In this document: piece by piece, positions 6,591-8,466 of the stretch
Layout: every line of letters starts with the position of its first letter
How positions within the stretch are numbered: the stretch's first letter is position 1
DNA from: a bacterium
GTDB taxonomy: Bacteria; Patescibacteriota; Minisyncoccia; Phycocordibacterales; GCA-002787175
Length of the DNA: 8,466 bases
Direction of reading: 5' to 3'
Assembly (NCBI GenBank): GCA_030689285.1
Contig: JAUYJM010000075.1
Coordinates: 1 to 8,466, forward strand
Program-made: the position numbers and the translations under genes
The notes under the pieces: generated by a model
What the model saw: the letters and a program-made list of their open reading frames with translations, nothing else
What the model was told of the DNA's origin: nothing
The model's database searches: none

Positions 6591-6761
6591 CTACTTTTGC
6601 CCAGAAGATTTACTGATTTGCTCGACTTGCTCGTCGGAAAGCTTTGAACCTGAAAGACGAAGGGATGAACCAGTAGATTCAATAAGAACTTTACGTCGAA
6701 GTTCCGTCAGACGTTCTGATGAGATACTCATATTCTTTTTTGCGACTTTAGATTTTGTCAT
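6591..6761 (-). CDS. Small hypothetical protein, possible antitoxin-like or regulatory peptide
   Basis: A 56-residue protein, not assigned to a family. The N-terminus is basic (MTKSKVAKKN). Residues 12-26 should form a charged helix (SERLTELRRKV). Residues 29-48 (STGSSLRLSGSKLSDEQVEQ) faintly recall the S-x-RLEG-L-S/P-E pattern of VbhA-type Fic antitoxins, but the key Glu is Ser here and no Fic gene is visible. An upstream in-frame ATG at 6776 adds MLVIF and sits 12 bases after the kinase stop with AGACAGG close before it, so the start is uncertain. The tight spacing indicates cotranscription with the kinase gene. It could be a partner of the kinase, but that is a guess. Confidence 0.55.
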   Translation of the reverse strand: MTKSKVAKKNMSISSERLTELRRKVLIESTGSSLRLSGSKLSDEQVEQISKSSGQK

Positions 6762-6788
6762 AAATATAACCAACATTACCTGTCTCGG

Positions 6789-7271
6789 CTATGCAGATAT
6801 CTTATCTGCGGTTTCTTCTGCTGATAAAGCTGTGTTGTCAATTTTCTGATCAAATATGGTTAGATTCTCTTCCCATTCGTAGATCCTTTTAAATTCCTGA
6901 TCAGTAATTGTGAGGTATCTTTCTTTGAAACGTCTCTGTGCTTCTTCAAAAGTAGGCAGAAGCAAAATAATTCTTACTTCACTAAGATTTTTCTTGTACA
7001 GATTTGCTGTCTCATCTGTGAGTACATCCAAAATAACAACGTCAACCTTCTGTTGGGAATAATTCTTTGCCAAAAGACAAGTATTTTCTACGCCCAATAG
7101 TTGTTGAGCCTTGCCTTCTTCGCCATCCCAAGGGGCCTTGTGTGGTTGAACATACATCTGTCTTACCGTATCAACATCGATAACCGCGCACCTTTCTTTT
7201 TTCTGTGCGAGTATTTTTGAAATCGTATTTTTCCCAGAAGCAGCTGGTCCGGTTAATATAGTTACGCTCAT
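6789..7271 (-). CDS. P-loop kinase-like protein (AAA_33 / nucleotide kinase type)
   Basis: A 160-residue protein with a P-loop at its very N-terminus: TGPAASGKNT, Gly8 to Thr16. The residue after the Walker Lys is Asn15, with Thr next, as in the GKGT of adenylate and cytidylate kinases rather than the usual GKS/T. VIDVDTVRQ (30-38) looks like a substrate-binding acidic motif. VDVVILDVLTD (76-86) is a Walker B-like strand, and RRFKERYLT (113-121) is an Arg-rich LID-like segment. This is the layout of small phosphotransferases grouped with AAA_33, zeta toxin and gluconate kinase. The substrate cannot be read from sequence. I chose ATG 7271 because an extension to 7388 would add 39 residues that are translated from the repeated upstream module, not conserved protein. 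It is followed 12 bases later by the small gene, suggesting a two-gene unit. Confidence 0.75.
   Translation of the reverse strand: MSVTILTGPAASGKNTISKILAQKKERCAVIDVDTVRQMYVQPHKAPWDGEEGKAQQLLGVENTCLLAKNYSQQKVDVVILDVLTDETANLYKKNLSEVRIILLLPTFEEAQRRFKERYLTITDQEFKRIYEWEENLTIFDQKIDNTALSAEETADKISA
6793..6809 (-). other. Small hairpin at the kinase stop codon
   Basis: GCAGATA and TATCTGC form a 7-bp stem with a 3-base loop over the last codons of the kinase gene, ending just before the stop and 17 bases before the next possible start at 6776. No U-tract follows, so it is not a typical terminator. It might affect coupling between the two genes or mRNA stability. Confidence 0.3.
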
Positions 7272-7276
7272 AGTTA

Positions 7277-7413
7277 TAGTTCGAATCCCTTTACCAACTT
7301 CGCAACATGCTTCGTCGGTCAAAGAGGGTTCACTCATTTTATCATTTTCTGTTTTGAAATGTAGTGCAAAACAAGGATATCTTAACACTCACTTTCAAAA
7401 CTACTGACGGAGA
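7277..7413 (-). repeat. Duplicated upstream module, copy 1 (before the kinase)
   Basis: Written on the + strand, this copy has AGTTCGAATCCCTT (7277-7290), a 33-base unique insert, GGGTTCACTCATTTTATC (7326-7343), a TTTTGAAA stretch, and ACTTTCAAAACTACTGACGG (7391-7410). The same blocks in the same order occur at 8227-8331 without the insert. Over about 88 bases the two align nearly without gaps, at roughly two thirds identity by eye. Each copy lies directly upstream of a - strand gene. The TTCGAATCC part resembles a tRNA T-arm, but no cloverleaf can be drawn around it. Confidence 0.6.
7336..7344 (-). promoter_or_regulatory. Putative extended -10 promoter of the kinase gene
   Basis: Read on the - strand the site is TGATAAAAT: an extended -10 (TG, one base, then TAAAAT with five of six consensus matches). 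The -35 region is poor, as tolerated by extended -10 promoters. Transcription would start near 7329, giving a leader of about 58 bases. The identical site recurs in the module before the exporter gene. Confidence 0.45.
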
Positions 7414-7549
7414 CGATGTTCGGAACTTTGAACCAGTAAATCGCTTAAGCTTCATTAAACTTGATAAGATTATACGAAATTTGCGACAAATATACAAAGA
7501 AAATCCTGATTATTTTGATATTCCACTATTTGCACAAAAAGCTTACTAA
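7413..7549 (+). pseudogene. Possible 3' remnant of a lost gene
   Basis: The + strand is open from 7364 to the stop at 7547-7549. The part after the repeated module reads like the C-terminus of a real protein (PVNRLSFIKLDKIIRNL, then ENPDYFDIPLFAQKAY), with helix-friendly, non-repetitive composition. It has no SD or suitable start of its own, and its 5' side runs straight into the duplicated module. A gene tail cut off when the module arrived would look like this. I do not recognise the family, and an AT-rich chance frame is possible. Confidence 0.25.
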
Positions 7550-7571
7550 ATTTACCGCTATAATCCACTAC

Positions 7572-7598
7572 AATCGGCTATATGATATATGACCGATT
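7572..7598 (-). terminator. Hairpin at the 3' end of the exporter gene
   Basis: AATCGG (7572-7577) pairs with CCGATT (7593-7598), overlapping the exporter stop codon. The loop contains a further ATAT/ATAT pairing. No clear U-tract follows on the - strand, so this may be a weak terminator or a stability structure. Confidence 0.35.
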
Positions 7599-8217
7599 AC
7601 AATTTGTTTCTTAAAATCTTAATAAGTCTGACTCCACCATATCCAATAAGTAAACACCCGATGATCAGATTTAAGACCTGGATTAACAAAATGGGGACAG
7701 ACCCTCTTACTAAGGAAAATAGCACTACCGATACTCCCATAAATAAAAATGTTGCAAAACCCGTTCCAAGTCCGAATATCAACAATTCTTTTTTCTTATA
7801 GTCATATTCGAGTGCTTTCGCTGTAAATAAACTTGTAAAGAAAACTATTGTCATTGGGCTAGAAATAGTGAGCAGGAAAACCGAGGCGAAACTCGATATT
7901 AAAGTCATCGAGATAGTACCAGCCGTCGTTGATATACCACCCATAATTCCTTTGATGATAATTAATCCGAATACAGCCAATACAATCGAGCTAACAATTC
8001 CAAAAATTTTCTTAACTTTTTTATTTTCTAATAATTTTCCTACGCCGAAAATTGCCAGCGTGATATAAAAATAATCAACGATAGTAACTGCTAATACTCC
8101 GGCTAAACCATTAAAGATATTTCCTTGTAATGTTAGGTTGGCAATAAAAAAGAAAACTGGCCCTACTGCAAGTTGAAGAATTAATCCTGTTGCTAAACCA
8201 TTTCTAAAAATTTTCAT
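7597..8217 (-). CDS. LysE/RhtB-family amino-acid exporter
   Basis: A 206-residue inner-membrane protein of typical length for LysE-family translocators, which export amino acids or related small molecules by exchange with protons. About six hydrophobic segments are visible (roughly 8-29, 37-60, 70-92, 103-131, 146-170, 174-198). The conserved first-helix motif appears as LQLAVGPVFFF, with VGP (18-20) where most members have PGP. The second conserved turn is TISSPMTIVFF (117-127), matching the NPK/SPK region in the middle of the family. The C-terminal GYGGVRLI motif ends the last helix. The substrate cannot be predicted. The ATG at 8217 has no close SD; an AAGGG lies 18 bases upstream inside the repeated module. 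It is separated from the kinase by the module and a non-coding stretch of about 200 bases, so it looks like its own transcription unit. Confidence 0.88.
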   Translation of the reverse strand: MKIFRNGLATGLILQLAVGPVFFFIANLTLQGNIFNGLAGVLAVTIVDYFYITLAIFGVGKLLENKKVKKIFGIVSSIVLAVFGLIIIKGIMGGISTTAGTISMTLISSFASVFLLTISSPMTIVFFTSLFTAKALEYDYKKKELLIFGLGTGFATFLFMGVSVVLFSLVRGSVPILLIQVLNLIIGCLLIGYGGVRLIKILRNKL

Positions 8218-8226
8218 AACTTATTC

Positions 8227-8331
8227 AGTTCGAATCCCTTGCGGGTTCATACATTTTATCAAATTTTTATTTGAAAAAGTATTATAAAATAAGAGAATTT
8301 TTACTACTACTTTTCAAAATTACTGGCGTGA
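8227..8331 (-). repeat. Duplicated upstream module, copy 2 (before the exporter)
   Basis: On the + strand: AGTTCGAATCCCTT (8227-8240), GGGTTCATACATTTTATC (8243-8260), a TTTGAAA stretch, and ACTTTTCAAAATTACTGGCG (8309-8328). Block order and spacing match copy 1 at 7277-7413 once its 33-base insert is removed. The match ends where the insertion sequence begins at 8329. The module supplies the promoter and leader for the exporter gene. Confidence 0.6.
8253..8261 (-). promoter_or_regulatory. Putative extended -10 promoter of the exporter gene
   Basis: The - strand reads TGATAAAAT, identical to the site before the kinase gene. Transcription would begin near 8246 and give a leader of about 29 bases. 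A perfect TATAAT (- strand, 8281-8286) lies slightly upstream and could be a second promoter, but no good -35 is seen for either. Confidence 0.45.
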
Positions 8332-8353
8332 TCTGTACCCCATAAAGTAGACA
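8329..8353. repeat. Terminal inverted repeat of the IS3-family element (one end)
   Basis: The end begins with TG, as IS3-family ends do, and runs TGATCTGTACCCC then ATAAAGTAGACA. The partner repeat is outside the window. The transposase stop lies 12 bases inside this repeat. Confidence 0.6.
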
Positions 8354-8364
8354 CTTTGCAACCT

Positions 8365-8466
8365 CTAAACCCTCGGGGTCTGGGTCAAAAGATGGTTCCT
8401 GTAATCTACAGGAGTCATCCTCTTTCTTGTCCACTGTTTTCTTTCGTGATTGTAGTATTGCATATA
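8365..8466 (-). CDS. IS3-family transposase (OrfB), C-terminal fragment cut by the window edge
   Basis: The last 33 codons are visible, with stop at 8365-8367. They read YYNHERKQWTRKRMTPVDYR and then about ten more residues. This is the standard IS3/IS150 OrfB ending (YNxxR, then a TPxxYR motif) at the end of the rve integrase domain. The catalytic DDE residues lie outside the window, so integrity cannot be judged. The stop sits close to the terminal repeat, as is usual for these elements. Confidence 0.85.
   Translation of the reverse strand, partial: YMQYYNHERKQWTRKRMTPVDYRNHLLTQTPRV

Larger units (their letters stand above)
8329..8466 (-). mobile_element. IS3-family insertion sequence, 3' end only
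   Basis: The transposase C-terminus plus a terminal sequence starting TGATCTGTACCCC with AAAGTAGACA identify the right end of an IS3-family (IS150-like) element. The element continues beyond the window. Its outer end abuts the last base of the duplicated module. The far end and the target duplication (3-4 bases expected for the family) cannot be checked. Confidence 0.75.

Noticed and set aside
7277..7310. tRNA gene suggested by TTCGAATCC
   Set aside because: Only a T-arm-like piece is present; no anticodon or D arm and no matching acceptor stem. The same applies at 8227.
7272..7388. N-terminal extension of the kinase (39 residues)
   Set aside because: It is a translation of the repeated promoter module; the P-loop begins right after the ATG at 7271, as in related kinases.
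7589..8068. Open frames on the + strand (7589-7801, 7868-8068)
   Set aside because: Both are antisense to the LysE-family exporter, whose hydrophobic segments and motifs are clear.
1..8466. CRISPR array
   Set aside because: No regularly spaced direct repeats; the short repeats seen are irregular and tied to gene starts.

Overview
The window looks like a chromosomal piece of a Candidate Phyla Radiation bacterium, most likely of the Parcubacteria type. This is inferred from style: compact genes, weak Shine-Dalgarno (SD) signals, SipW/TasA-like surface genes, a TsaD with a CPR-like 'GPGLEP.LW' stretch, and small kinase and LysE cassettes. No rRNA or other taxonomic marker is present, so the assignment is tentative.

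Left two thirds (about 1-5366, + strand): a leader region of about 260 bases is followed by four genes in one direction. They are (1) a secreted protein with a TasA/camelysin-type N-terminus, three IPT/TIG Ig-like domains and a Kre9/KNH-like C-terminal domain; (2) an ER/SipW-type signal peptidase I; (3) a second AYF-type secreted protein with a low-complexity stalk, overlapping gene 2 by 11 bases; (4) a protein with a cleavable signal peptide, a TasA-like beta domain, a very acidic Asp/Gly/Pro linker, a fibronectin-III-like domain and three C-terminal membrane helices. The set resembles the Firmicutes tapA-sipW-tasA matrix-fibre operon in logic: a dedicated peptidase, fibre-like subunits and a membrane-held partner. 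It is the best candidate here for a little-described surface-fibre or attachment system. A short element, AAAGGACA, recurs in the leader, at the gene 2/3 junction and before gene 4, where it forms a hairpin.

Middle (5373-7271, - strand): tsaD converges on the surface cluster across an 8-bp hairpin shared by both gene ends. Upstream of tsaD lie a small unknown protein and a P-loop kinase with a GKNT Walker A. The kinase and the small gene are 12 bases apart and probably cotranscribed.

Right end (7272-8466): a LysE/RhtB-family exporter on the - strand and the cut end of an IS3-family insertion sequence. The kinase and the exporter are each preceded by a diverged copy of the same module of about 100-135 bp. 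It carries an extended -10 promoter (TGATAAAAT), a GAACCC block and a TTCGAA-centred block like a tRNA T-arm. The second copy stops at the IS end. This looks like an accessory, recombination-prone stretch next to a housekeeping gene.
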